DNA from: Saprospiraceae bacterium
GTDB lineage: Bacteria > Bacteroidota > Bacteroidia > Chitinophagales > Saprospiraceae
NCBI GenBank assembly: GCA_026129545.1
Contig: JAHCHX010000003.1
Location: 475,242-539,241, forward strand
Reading direction: 5' to 3'
Length of the DNA: 64,000 nucleotides
Both the position numbers and the translations under genes were made by a program. A model generated the notes under the pieces. The model did no database searches and was not told where the DNA came from. It saw only the letters and a list, made by a program, of their open reading frames with translations. Of the stretch, positions 33,806 to 41,817 are shown piece after piece; position 1 is the stretch's first letter, and each line of letters begins with the position of its first letter.

Positions 33806-35458
33806 TTATCGGATAATAGCAAGGGGCGTTCGGGTATAGTCGAATGCTTGTGAATTTCCTGTCTGCTTCAGCACCATGAATTTCGCAGAAGCAAGGGGTA
33901 TATTTTCCACTCTTCCAACGCTCCCTTCTGCGGCGACGGGCACGATGAAGCGGATGCAGTTTTCGGTCAGTTCGATGATGTTTTCTTCCTTGATAAAACA
34001 ATGACCTTGTTGGCAGGGAATGCCTATCCATGTTTTTTCAGAGAGCAGATATTGGCCTTCCACGGTCACTACCTGCGCTGAACCGGCTGCCACTGTATCG
34101 GGGTGGAAGCGGTCTATTCGGGGTTTTAAAAAATAACTGAGCAGCACATCGGGCAGCGTCGCGGTGCGGATGTGGCGATACGGCACAATTGTATTTTTTT
34201 CATAGTCAAAGTGGCGGTTTTGCTCTTCCCAATCAGATGGAATCATCAACTGTAAACCTGATTTGGCCTCATAGTTTTGTATTTTAATTGTAAAATCCAG
34301 CCATGGGAAGCCATCCGTATAAGGTAACATGACAGGTTGGGTTATAGAGTCATTTCGCTGGAAGCGAATCATCAAAGTAGAATCGTCGCTGTCTCGAACG
34401 GTCACTTCATAGGAGCGGGGGAAAACCGCCCGGTGCAATTTTTCAGCGCCAAATGAATAGTTGGAGACCTGAGTAGAGTAAACGGCTGTTTTGTTGCTTA
34501 TCGCTTTTTTGCCGAATACAATGGGATTGTAGCGAAGTCGTATTTCGCCTTGCACAGGGTAGGTGTTGTCCAACTCTGATTGGAGCTTCAATCGCAGATG
34601 GAACACATCCGGCTGTTTCGCATCAATTTTAGCGTATTGAAATGTATATTGAATGCCCGGTTCTTCCCAATATTCTGGTTTTTTTTCGTTGTCGGGAGGC
34701 ATTTTTTCAAGATGCCAAATGGGGTGACCCAAAATCTGACGGGGTTGTCCGGTTATTCTTTCCAAGTTTTTATATAGGTTGTCTTCGATATGCACCATTT
34801 CCCAAGCAGGCGGCAAATCAGGGGCTGTGATAAAAATTGAGTTTTCGACACCTGCCCATTTGGGGTAGCGGTTGAGACGTGCGCCCATGTCGTGATATTC
34901 TTTTTCCTGAAAATCGGCCAAAAAAAGTATCGCCCGTTGACCCGGATCCGGCAAGTCAAGCATACCGTGCGAAAGGCTTACATCACTCCCGTCGGGCAAT
35001 CTTCCTCCGTAACGAATCGCTACTATTGTGTCACCCATTGGTTCGCCTTTGAACACTTTGAACACTTTTATCAAATGCGGCGTGTACGCGGAGGGCCAAT
35101 TGCCGGCAGTTTTTTTGTATGCTGGCGCTTGTTCTATACATTCTCCTTCTATGACCAAAGCCGCTGTTTTGACACGCTCTTCCAGCTTTGTACAAAAAGA
35201 CCATTTTAACATTGTGTCGCTCAACGTGACTGTTCCTGTGGAAGCATCTACTACGGCTATTTGCCTGCCACAGTCGCTGATGGTCTTGCTTATTTTGATT
35301 CGGTTCGACCGAGGCTCAAACTCGGGGTACAACCAAGTGTTCTCGTCAGCAAAACCAGATTGGCGGAGTCTTACAACTGCTTCATTGAGCGTAGTCTGGG
35401 CATTGATTTTTGCAAACAGAAAAAACATGAGGCTTGATAAAAAGAGTGAGCGGAACAT
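33806..35458 (-). CDS. Large secreted protein with C-terminal IPT/TIG-like domain
   Basis: 550 residues starting MFRSLFLSSLMFFLFAKINAQ (signal peptide). Most of the chain is unassigned. The region from about 430 onward (RIDRFHPDTVAAGSAQVVTVEGQYLLSEKTWIGI ... ENCIRFIVPVAAEGSVG) reads like an IPT/TIG immunoglobulin-like domain. No type A or B T9SS sorting domain is visible, so export may stop at the periplasm or use another route. The start is nine bases from the stop of the ABC ATPase upstream, so it is within that transcript, probably coupled. Composition is AT-richer than its neighbours. Confidence 0.7.
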   Translation of the reverse strand: MFRSLFLSSLMFFLFAKINAQTTLNEAVVRLRQSGFADENTWLYPEFEPRSNRIKISKTISDCGRQIAVVDASTGTVTLSDTMLKWSFCTKLEERVKTAALVIEGECIEQAPAYKKTAGNWPSAYTPHLIKVFKVFKGEPMGDTIVAIRYGGRLPDGSDVSLSHGMLDLPDPGQRAILFLADFQEKEYHDMGARLNRYPKWAGVENSIFITAPDLPPAWEMVHIEDNLYKNLERITGQPRQILGHPIWHLEKMPPDNEKKPEYWEEPGIQYTFQYAKIDAKQPDVFHLRLKLQSELDNTYPVQGEIRLRYNPIVFGKKAISNKTAVYSTQVSNYSFGAEKLHRAVFPRSYEVTVRDSDDSTLMIRFQRNDSITQPVMLPYTDGFPWLDFTIKIQNYEAKSGLQLMIPSDWEEQNRHFDYEKNTIVPYRHIRTATLPDVLLSYFLKPRIDRFHPDTVAAGSAQVVTVEGQYLLSEKTWIGIPCQQGHCFIKEENIIELTENCIRFIVPVAAEGSVGRVENIPLASAKFMVLKQTGNSQAFDYTRTPLAIIR

Positions 35459-35467
35459 GGCAGTTTT

Positions 35468-36394
35468 TCAATTTTTCATCAGTTCAATAAAACAATCCTC
35501 CACCGTCGCTTCGGCGGGTTTTACTTCGATGTTGCGGTGGTTTCTGGAAAGTAAAAACTCATGAATCGAACTTTCCGAAAGTTGGAAACTTTCGGAAAGT
35601 TGCTCCAACTTCAAATGCGCATACTCCCCAAAGGCATAACAATCCGCCACGCCTTCGAACTCGCGCAAGTCTTTGATTAACTGGTACATATTGTCGGAAC
35701 GCACGGCGTACAACGGCTGCCGGAACGAGGCAGTGATGCCCTGCGGCGTGTCGAGCGCCATGATTTCGCCTTTTTGAATCAAGGCCACGCGGTCGCATAA
35801 TTCGGCTTCGTCCATGTAAGGCGTGCTGACGAGCATGGTCAGTCCTTGCTGCCGCAAATTGCGGAGCATATCCCAAAATTCCTTGCGCGACACAGGGTCA
35901 ACGCCAGTGCCGGGTTCGTCGAGAAACAACACTTCGGGCTTGTGAATGAGGGCGCAACACAAGGCGAGTTTTTGCTTCATGCCGCCGGAAAGCGCCCCGG
36001 CGCGACGGTCTTTGAACGGCTCGATTTGCACATAAATCGGTGCGATGAGAGCGTAGTTTTCCCGAATGCTCGTGCCAAAAACGGAAGCGAAAAACTCGAG
36101 ATTTTCCTCCACCGTCAAATCCTGATAGAGCGAAAACCGCCCCGGCATGTAGCCGATGACCGTGCGCAATCGCTTGTAATCCTTGACGATATCCAAGCCA
36201 GCCACTGTCGCAGCGCCACTGTCGGGCAACAACAGCGAGGTGAGGATGCGGAACAAGGTCGTCTTGCCCGCGCCGTCGGGGCCGATGAGTCCGAAGATTT
36301 CGCCCTCCTGCACCGACAGATTTATGTCTTTGATGGCCTGCACGCTGCCGTAGGATTTCGACAGGTTCTCGGCTGTTATTTTTGCTTTTGACAT
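35468..36394 (-). CDS. ABC transporter ATPase (first of two)
   Basis: 308 residues. Walker A GPDGAGKTT, Q-loop YMPGRFSLYQDLT (Q replaced by P-G), signature LSGGMKQKL, Walker B EVLFLDEPGTGVD and STPYMDEAELCDR (switch histidine replaced by proline-tyrosine). So this subunit has a canonical signature but altered Q- and H-loops, complementary to the other ATPase. This is expected for a heterodimer equivalent to fused YbhF. A C-terminal extension of about 80 residues follows. It is separated from hlyD by the GxxExxY cassette. Confidence 0.9.
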   Translation of the reverse strand: MSKAKITAENLSKSYGSVQAIKDINLSVQEGEIFGLIGPDGAGKTTLFRILTSLLLPDSGAATVAGLDIVKDYKRLRTVIGYMPGRFSLYQDLTVEENLEFFASVFGTSIRENYALIAPIYVQIEPFKDRRAGALSGGMKQKLALCCALIHKPEVLFLDEPGTGVDPVSRKEFWDMLRNLRQQGLTMLVSTPYMDEAELCDRVALIQKGEIMALDTPQGITASFRQPLYAVRSDNMYQLIKDLREFEGVADCYAFGEYAHLKLEQLSESFQLSESSIHEFLLSRNHRNIEVKPAEATVEDCFIELMKN

Positions 36395-36978
36395 AGCGTA
36401 GAGTGGTTTTTTGACAGGATTTACATGGTTTACAGGATATTTGGATTTTTAATTTCAAAATGAAAACTTGCCATGAATGACCCGCTCACTTCCAAAATCA
36501 TCGCTGCTGCTTATAAGGTTTACAACACTTTGGGTTTCGGTTTTTCAGAAAAAATCTATGAGAACTCTATGGTGATTGAGTTGCCTAAACATGGCCTCTT
36601 ATGTGCACAACAAGTGGCTCTTACGGTGTTTTATGAAGAACATATCGTCGGCGAGTTTGCGATGGATTTGGTTGTGAATAAACAAATTATCGTCGAATTG
36701 AAATCTGTTCGCCACCTATTGGAAGAGCATGAAGTCCAACTTGTCAATTACCTGACCGCTACCAAAACCGATGTCGGGCTGCTTATCAATTTTGGTCCTG
36801 ATGGAGTTGAAGTCAAGCGCAAGTACCGTGTCTATCGCCCTAAAGGGGGGGGACAGGAGTAGTGTTTTTTTGACAGGGTTTACAGGATTTGAAGGACATT
36901 TTTTGAGAAAGGTCGGCGAAGCCGACAAAGAAAAAACCTGTTAATCATGTAAATCCTGTCAAAAAACTACTCTACGCT
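36395..36978. mobile_element. 584-bp cassette with 42-bp terminal inverted repeats carrying a GxxExxY gene
   Basis: Left end 36395-36436 and right end 36937-36978 are inverted copies matching at 39 of 42 positions (they share AGCGTAGAGT, GTTTTTTGACAGGATTTAC and ACAGG). The left end begins one base after the ABC ATPase start codon and the right end stops two bases before the hlyD stop codon. The cassette therefore fills exactly the junction between two operon genes. An extra direct copy of the internal motif lies at 36864-36890. No transposase is inside, so it would need one in trans. Confidence 0.7.
36473..36862 (+). CDS. GxxExxY protein (PD-(D/E)XK nuclease-like)
   Basis: 129 residues. The signature GFSEKIYENSM is the GxxExxY motif that names the family, preceded by VYNTLGFG. 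The later segment EFAMDLVVNKQIIVELKSVRHL gives the D ... E-x-K arrangement of the PD-(D/E)XK nuclease superfamily. Usual family length is about 125 residues, so the gene is intact. It is transcribed against the efflux operon and lies inside a pair of long inverted repeats. Function unproven; a nuclease role tied to the element is possible. Confidence 0.88.
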   Translation: MNDPLTSKIIAAAYKVYNTLGFGFSEKIYENSMVIELPKHGLLCAQQVALTVFYEEHIVGEFAMDLVVNKQIIVELKSVRHLLEEHEVQLVNYLTATKTDVGLLINFGPDGVEVKRKYRVYRPKGGGQE

Positions 36979-36980
36979 TG

Positions 36981-37922
36981 TCAAAGCCGCACCTCGGCAG
37001 GCATTCCGATTTTCAAAATACCGTCGGAGTTGGGAACGCTGATTTTCATGGCATAAACAAGATTCACGCGCTCGTCTTTCGTCTGAACGACTTTTGGCGT
37101 GAACTCGGCTTTCGGCGAAATCCAGATGATTTTTCCCGAAAGTTCTCGCTGCGCGCCACCTGCTTCGTCTATAAAAACTTTGACTTGTTGGCCGACTTTC
37201 ACCGTGCCCAATTGGTTGCCTGCGACGTAAGCGCGCAAGGTCATCTTGTTCAAATCGGCGATTTTGTACAGCGGTTTTCCAAAGGCCGTGACCTCGCTCG
37301 GCTCAGCGTATTTTACCAGCACCGTGCCGTCCAATGGGTTGACAATGCGGCACTTGGCAATCTGGTCGTCGAGTTGGGCGATTTGTTTTTGGAGCGGAAG
37401 GATTTCGGCGAGCAGGCCGCTTTGCTGGGTCGTGAGCGAGGAGTTCGTGGCCGATTTTTGCTCCAGAATCACGTCCATTTGTTTGCGCATCACTTCGATT
37501 TGAGCGTTCAGGTCGTCGAGTTGTTTGGGTGTGGCCGCGTCGCTTTTCAGGAGATTTTCCACGCGGTGTTTTTCGCGTTCGAGCGTGGCGAGTTGCTGGC
37601 GGACGGAAGCCATTTGTTTTTCATAAACAGCGAGTTGCGTGCGGATGGCCGGGCTTTTGGCGGCGACGGCGCGAATGCTGGCGTGCAGCTGTTCGCGCTT
37701 CAGCAGCAGTTGGACGGAATCTATCGCGCCTACCTGCTGGCCTGCTTTCAAGGTTTGGCCTTCCTCAATATCCAACACGAGAATTTTGCCGGAGGCCTCG
37801 GCGCTGACGACGCGTTCGTCGGCTTCAAAGTTGCCGTAGGCATCGGCTTTGGGAGCAGCGCTTTGACAGGCGTAGAAGGCGACTCCGACGAAGAGAATGT
37901 ATTTTAAGAGACTGGTTTTCAT
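36981..37922 (-). CDS. HlyD-family periplasmic adaptor (membrane fusion lipoprotein)
   Basis: 313 residues. The N-terminus MKTSLLKYILFVGVAFYACQS ends in a lipobox (FYAC), so it is probably a lipoprotein. Then come a half-lipoyl segment (EASGKILVLDIEEGQTLKAGQQVG), a long coiled coil of alternating glutamine/lysine helices (about 85-190), the second half-lipoyl (CRIVNPLDGTVLVKYAEPSE) and beta-barrel domain. It bridges the ABC-2 permeases to TolC, like YbhG. tolC starts upstream with 26 bases between; the ATPase gene downstream is displaced by the inserted cassette. Confidence 0.9.
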   Translation of the reverse strand: MKTSLLKYILFVGVAFYACQSAAPKADAYGNFEADERVVSAEASGKILVLDIEEGQTLKAGQQVGAIDSVQLLLKREQLHASIRAVAAKSPAIRTQLAVYEKQMASVRQQLATLEREKHRVENLLKSDAATPKQLDDLNAQIEVMRKQMDVILEQKSATNSSLTTQQSGLLAEILPLQKQIAQLDDQIAKCRIVNPLDGTVLVKYAEPSEVTAFGKPLYKIADLNKMTLRAYVAGNQLGTVKVGQQVKVFIDEAGGAQRELSGKIIWISPKAEFTPKVVQTKDERVNLVYAMKISVPNSDGILKIGMPAEVRL

Positions 37923-37948
37923 GATTCTAAATTTTGAAAATCAACATT

Positions 37949-39214
37949 TTAGTTTCCGAGTTTGGCAGCCAGCATTTCCCGTGCCTGCGCCGCTTGCAGT
38001 TCGTGCGTTTTTCGCAGCAGCCGCGCCTGCGTGAGCAAATTCAGTTGAGTCAGGTAGTCCGTCGCGGTCATCACGCCGTTTTTTACCTGAGCGTCAGCAC
38101 GACTTACGATGTCTTCTTGCAGTCGAACGATGGCCTCATCTTTTTCCAGCTGTTCGCGGTATTTCACATTCAAATCCCAAAAGTCCTTGATGGTGCTTGC
38201 CTCCAGTCGTTGGTCAAAAGCAAGGCGTTGCGCTTCCACGGTTTTTATCTGCAAATCAAGCACTTGCGCGTCGCGTTTGCGAGTGCCCCAATCGAATGGT
38301 GTCCATGTGGCGCGTAGTCCGACAAGCGCAAAAGGCTCAAAACCGGTTTCAAAAAAATTGAAGGGATTGGGGCGGCCAAAGCCGCCTTGGGCGAAGGCTT
38401 CGATACGCGGCTGTAGCGACAGGTTAAGGCGGTCTTTTTGTAGTTGAAACATGCTTTGCTGAAGGGTGAACAGCCTGTGTTCCGGGCGTTTTTCGATGTT
38501 TAAAGGCATCTCTGACCACAGCGGAGCCGCCAGTTGGAAGTCCGTATTTTCCCGACCGACCCACTTGGCCAAAATCTCCATGAGCGTCTGTTTGTCCACT
38601 TGCAGCTCAGCGATTTGCTGCTCCGTTCTAAGCAGTTGAATTTTCACTTGGTCGGCTGTGGTGCGCAAGGCTGCGCCCTCCGTCACGGCGGCCTCCGCTT
38701 GCCTGAGTCGTGCTGCCAATTCTGATTTTGACAAATCAAGCACGGCAGCGTTCTCTTGCAACAAGAGGGTTTTGAAATACAAATCCGTCACGACCTCGCG
38801 GAGCTGAAACACGTCCACCTCCACCTGTGCGGCGGCGAGGTCGCGTTCGAGGTCGCGTTGACGACGCGCGTAGTGGTCAGCGCCACCGTCCCAGATGCGT
38901 TGCGCCACATCCACCGAGAGCCTGTATTGGTCTTTGGGAATGTCGGGGACGGCGAACAACGGGTTTTCGACGGGAAACCTGAACACGTCGCTCTGCCACG
39001 AAGCCTGTGCGCCGATGTGGATGCGCGGCAGGCTGTTGCTTTGCAAGTTCCTGATTTGCAGGGCCGCAATACTCTCCGCGTAAAGTTTTTTTTGTTGCAA
39101 AGGGCTGTTCCGCACGGCGAGTTCGCGGCATTGCTGCACAGTGAGTGTGTCGCCAGAAAGTCCCTTGGACACGACCAACAAGGTCAGGCCAAGGACAAAG
39201 AGGACGATTTTCAT
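37949..39214 (-). CDS. TolC-family outer-membrane efflux protein
   Basis: 421 residues with a signal peptide (MKIVLFVLGLTLLVVSKGLSG) and two outer-membrane-efflux repeats: LTVQQCRELAVRNSPLQQKKLYAESI at the start of the first and a second helical pair ending at AREMLAAKLGN. Long alpha helices with heptad character and beta segments match the TolC trimeric tunnel. It forms the outer-membrane exit of the efflux system in this operon. Tight spacing to hlyD (26 bases) and to the DUF4260 gene (10 bases) indicates one transcript. Confidence 0.9.
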   Translation of the reverse strand: MKIVLFVLGLTLLVVSKGLSGDTLTVQQCRELAVRNSPLQQKKLYAESIAALQIRNLQSNSLPRIHIGAQASWQSDVFRFPVENPLFAVPDIPKDQYRLSVDVAQRIWDGGADHYARRQRDLERDLAAAQVEVDVFQLREVVTDLYFKTLLLQENAAVLDLSKSELAARLRQAEAAVTEGAALRTTADQVKIQLLRTEQQIAELQVDKQTLMEILAKWVGRENTDFQLAAPLWSEMPLNIEKRPEHRLFTLQQSMFQLQKDRLNLSLQPRIEAFAQGGFGRPNPFNFFETGFEPFALVGLRATWTPFDWGTRKRDAQVLDLQIKTVEAQRLAFDQRLEASTIKDFWDLNVKYREQLEKDEAIVRLQEDIVSRADAQVKNGVMTATDYLTQLNLLTQARLLRKTHELQAAQAREMLAAKLGN

Positions 39215-39224
39215 AGCTTAATTT

Positions 39225-39590
39225 TTAGTCTGCGTTTTTCTGTTTTCCGATGAAGCCCAGATGCGTGTGATGGAAACTGTCCTCATATTTCAGCCCGTAG
39301 CCCAAGGCCCGGTCCATCGAAATATGCGCAAAGAGGATGAGGGCGGCCAACTTCCAATGGGCTTTGTCCGACCAAAGCGCGTAGGCCGCGACAATAGCCG
39401 CCACTGCTCTGTGATGCAACAAGTTGTAGGCAAAAGCACCGACTTGGGGGCCTGCGAGGTAGCCCAGCATCCCGATGTCAGGCAGCAACAGTAGGGCGGG
39501 AAACCACCACCACGCAAAGGGCAGGCGGCTGAAAAGAAAAATGCACAGCAAAAAGATGCCCCATTCCTCGATGTTCAGAAGTGTTTTCAT
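39225..39590 (-). CDS. DUF4260 family small membrane protein
   Basis: 121 residues with three or four hydrophobic segments. The pattern LPDIGMLGYLAGPQVGAFAYNLLHHRAV and AHISMDRALGYGLKYEDSFHHTHLGFIG matches DUF4260, a family of small bacterial membrane proteins with conserved histidines and aspartates and no known function. It sits between tetR and tolC, 10 bases from the latter, so it is co-expressed with the efflux system. Confidence 0.85.
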   Translation of the reverse strand: MKTLLNIEEWGIFLLCIFLFSRLPFAWWWFPALLLLPDIGMLGYLAGPQVGAFAYNLLHHRAVAAIVAAYALWSDKAHWKLAALILFAHISMDRALGYGLKYEDSFHHTHLGFIGKQKNAD

Positions 39591-39643
39591 GATTCAAAAA
39601 TTGTTGTTAATGAGATAGTTTGTCTGACAAAATTCCGTGATGC

Positions 39644-40267
39644 TCAGGGGCGCAAAGCCGCCATCACAAACTGCGTCACTTCTTCTTTTCTTTCTTCCAG
39701 AAAGACTCGCATTTCCCCGGAGCTCATGCCCAATAGCATACGCATCATGGGCTTGCCCACAAAGGGGAACACGCACATCGAAATCACATTGACAATCAGA
39801 TGCTGTGGTCTGACGGGGCGGATGCGCCCGGCGGCGATTTCGGCCTCCACTTGATTGAAAAAGAACTGCGGTTTGGGCAAGTCGCTCGGCAAGATGCTGT
39901 TTATGAATCGCTCCGGGTGTTTGTTGACCTCCGAAATGATGAACAAAGGGATGAAAGGATTGCGGGAAATGATGCTGATGTAGGCATCAATGAAGCGCCT
40001 GATTTTTTCCTCCAAAGGCAGCTCGCTTTCTATGATTTGCCGAATCGCCGGAATCGCCCTGCCGATAATCGCCCGCGCCACCGACTCGTACAGTTTCTCC
40101 TTCGTGCGGTAGTAATAGTGCAACAATGCCTTGTTGATACCCGCATGGTCGGCTATTTCCTGCATGGTAGCGCCATCCATGCCTTTTTGGGTGAAGACTT
40201 CGTGCGCCGCATCGAAGATTTTTTGCTCGGTGCTGTCGCCGGGGGCCTGACTTTCTCGTTTAGCCAT
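39644..40267 (-). CDS. TetR-family transcriptional regulator of the efflux operon
   Basis: 207 residues from the ATG at 40267 (a TTG codon precedes it). The N-terminal helix-turn-helix reads IFDAAHEVFTQKGMDGATMQEIADHAGINKALLHYYYRTKEKLY, the standard TetR pattern. The C-terminal ligand-binding domain resembles the CecR/YbiH-type (ISEVNKHPERF). First gene of the operon, with two matching palindromes around its promoter, so it probably represses itself and the efflux genes until a ligand binds. Confidence 0.9.
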   Translation of the reverse strand: MAKRESQAPGDSTEQKIFDAAHEVFTQKGMDGATMQEIADHAGINKALLHYYYRTKEKLYESVARAIIGRAIPAIRQIIESELPLEEKIRRFIDAYISIISRNPFIPLFIISEVNKHPERFINSILPSDLPKPQFFFNQVEAEIAAGRIRPVRPQHLIVNVISMCVFPFVGKPMMRMLLGMSSGEMRVFLEERKEEVTQFVMAALRP

Positions 40268-40284
40268 CAAGTTTATCTTTTAGG

Positions 40285-40302
40285 TTTAACCATTTGGTCA
40301 AA
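40285..40302. promoter_or_regulatory. TetR operator candidate, site 1
   Basis: TTTAACC-ATTT-GGTCAAA, an 18-base palindrome with one mismatched pair, 18 bases upstream of the tetR ATG and just downstream of the -7 box. Shares the form TTTAACC-N4-GGTYAAA with site 2. Confidence 0.65.
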
Positions 40303-40309
40303 CACGGGG

Positions 40310-40340
40310 CAAAGGTGTGGGCAGTTTTCCAATTTGTCAA
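40310..40340 (-). promoter_or_regulatory. Promoter of the tetR-efflux operon
   Basis: On the minus strand TTGACA (40335-40340) is followed by CACCTTTG (40310-40317), one base off TAnnTTTG, with spacing typical of Bacteroidota. It lies between the two operator palindromes. Confidence 0.5.
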
Positions 40341-40357
40341 GGGTTAAGCCTACAATT

Positions 40358-40375
40358 TTTAACCGAACGGTTAAA
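40358..40375. promoter_or_regulatory. TetR operator candidate, site 2
   Basis: TTTAACCGAACGGTTAAA, a perfect 18-base palindrome of the same form as site 1, upstream of the -33 box. It may also influence the divergent HD gene at 40499. Confidence 0.65.
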
Positions 40376-40498
40376 CTTTTTGGAAAACAACTTGACACAC
40401 AAGAAATTGCGAGTTCGCGTTGTGAGCAAATGCCTGCGGAAAACTTAATTTCACATCTCAATGGCGAATTGTCACCTTTGCAGCGTCAACCCGCAAGC

Positions 40499-41716
40499 AT
40501 GAACAGCCGCAAGAAAATTTTCAACGACCCCGTCTATGGCTTTGTGTCGGTGCCTTATGGCCTGCTGCTCGATTTGATTGACCACCCCTATTTTCAGCGA
40601 CTTAGGCGCATCCGGCAAGTGGGCTTGGCCCCTTATGTCTATCCGGGTGCCCTACACACCCGCTTTCACCATGCGCTGGGAGCCTTGCACTTGATGCAGG
40701 AGGCGGTGGAGGTGTTGCGTTTTAAAGGCGCCGACATCAGCGAGGCGGAAGCAGAGGCGGTCAATGTCGCCATTTTGTTGCACGATATTGGCCACGGCCC
40801 TTTTTCGCACGCATTGGAGCACACGCTGGTGGATATGCACCACGAGGAAATCTCCATTCTTTTCATGGAGGAGATGAATCGTCAATTTGAAGGGCAGCTT
40901 TCGCTGGCGATTGAGATTTTTCAGAACCAACATCCCAAAAAATTTCTCCACCAATTGGTGTCGGGGCAGTTGGATATGGACCGCATGGACTATCTCAACC
41001 GCGACAGTTTTTTCACGGGGGTGAGCGAGGGCGTCATCGGGTACGACCGCATCATCAAAATGCTGGCCGTGCACGATGGCGAATTGGTCGTGGAGGAAAA
41101 AGGCATTTACAGCATTGAGAAATTTCTGATAGCCCGGCGGCTCATGTACTGGCAAGTCTATTTGCACAAAACAGGCGTGGCTGCGGAGCAAATGTTGATT
41201 CACGCCCTGTTGCGTGCCCGCGAACTGGCCGTGGCGGGCACGACTTTGGAAGCGCCCCGCCACTTGGCATGGTTTCTGCATCGCCCGGAGGGTCGCAAAA
41301 TCGAACCCGGAGACCTTATCTCCCACTTCGCCCTCCTCGACGACAACGATGTGACGGCTGCCATCAAGTACTGGTCGGAAGCCGATGATTTTACCCTTTC
41401 GTTCCTCTCTAAAGGCCTGCTCGACCGCCGGCTTTTCCGCCTCGAATGGCGCAGTCAGCCCGTGTCTGACGCACAGTTGAAGGCGTTTCACCGGCAAGTC
41501 GCGGAAGTGTTTGGCGAGAGTGCCTTGCCAGAGCACTTTGTGTATGCTGGCTCAGAAAGCAACCGCGCTTACGACGACGCAAAAGACCAAATCAAAATTC
41601 TTTTCAAGAACGGCGACGTGCGTCCTATCACCGAGTGTTCGGACGTGCCGTTGTTCACACAACTAGTGACGAAGCATTTCGTCTGTTACCCCAAGCAACT
41701 GATGCACACAGTTTAA
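40499..41716 (+). CDS. HD-domain phosphohydrolase (dNTPase/SAMHD1-like)
   Basis: 405 residues from MNSRKKIFNDPVYGFVSVPYGLLLDLIDHPYFQRLRRI, the usual opening of this family. The HD metal site is visible as H in YPGALHTRFHHALGALHLM, HD in VAILLHDIGHGPFSHALEH, and D in QLDMDRMDYLNRDSFFTG. Such proteins hydrolyse dNTPs or other phosphate esters; the substrate here is not defined. The frame continues open upstream into the divergent tetR region, but those residues do not resemble the family. It is divergent from tetR with 231 bases between. Confidence 0.88.
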   Translation: MNSRKKIFNDPVYGFVSVPYGLLLDLIDHPYFQRLRRIRQVGLAPYVYPGALHTRFHHALGALHLMQEAVEVLRFKGADISEAEAEAVNVAILLHDIGHGPFSHALEHTLVDMHHEEISILFMEEMNRQFEGQLSLAIEIFQNQHPKKFLHQLVSGQLDMDRMDYLNRDSFFTGVSEGVIGYDRIIKMLAVHDGELVVEEKGIYSIEKFLIARRLMYWQVYLHKTGVAAEQMLIHALLRARELAVAGTTLEAPRHLAWFLHRPEGRKIEPGDLISHFALLDDNDVTAAIKYWSEADDFTLSFLSKGLLDRRLFRLEWRSQPVSDAQLKAFHRQVAEVFGESALPEHFVYAGSESNRAYDDAKDQIKILFKNGDVRPITECSDVPLFTQLVTKHFVCYPKQLMHTV

Positions 41717-41747
41717 TTTAGTTGAAATTTTAACAATCGAGCTACCT

Positions 41748-41773
41748 GTTTCGAGCAGGGTCGCTTACTTTTG
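41748..41773 (+). promoter_or_regulatory. Promoter of the 23-residue-repeat protein gene
   Basis: TGTTTC (about 41747-41752) and TACTTTTG (41766-41773) form -33 and -7 boxes of the Bacteroidota type, 45 bases before the start codon at 41818. Confidence 0.5.
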
Positions 41774-41817
41774 CCCGGCATCCGAAAAAATCTTTTTCAC
41801 GCCAAGATCAAACAATC

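Noticed and set aside
33806..35458. T9SS sorting domain at the end of the IPT/TIG protein
   Set aside because: The last residues lack the PNP and KKxIL/RRVV patterns of type A and the FTPN pattern of type B.
39800..40498. N-terminal extension of the HD protein through the tetR gene
   Set aside because: It would overlap tetR on the other strand and both operators; family members start at MNSRKKIFNDP-like sequence.
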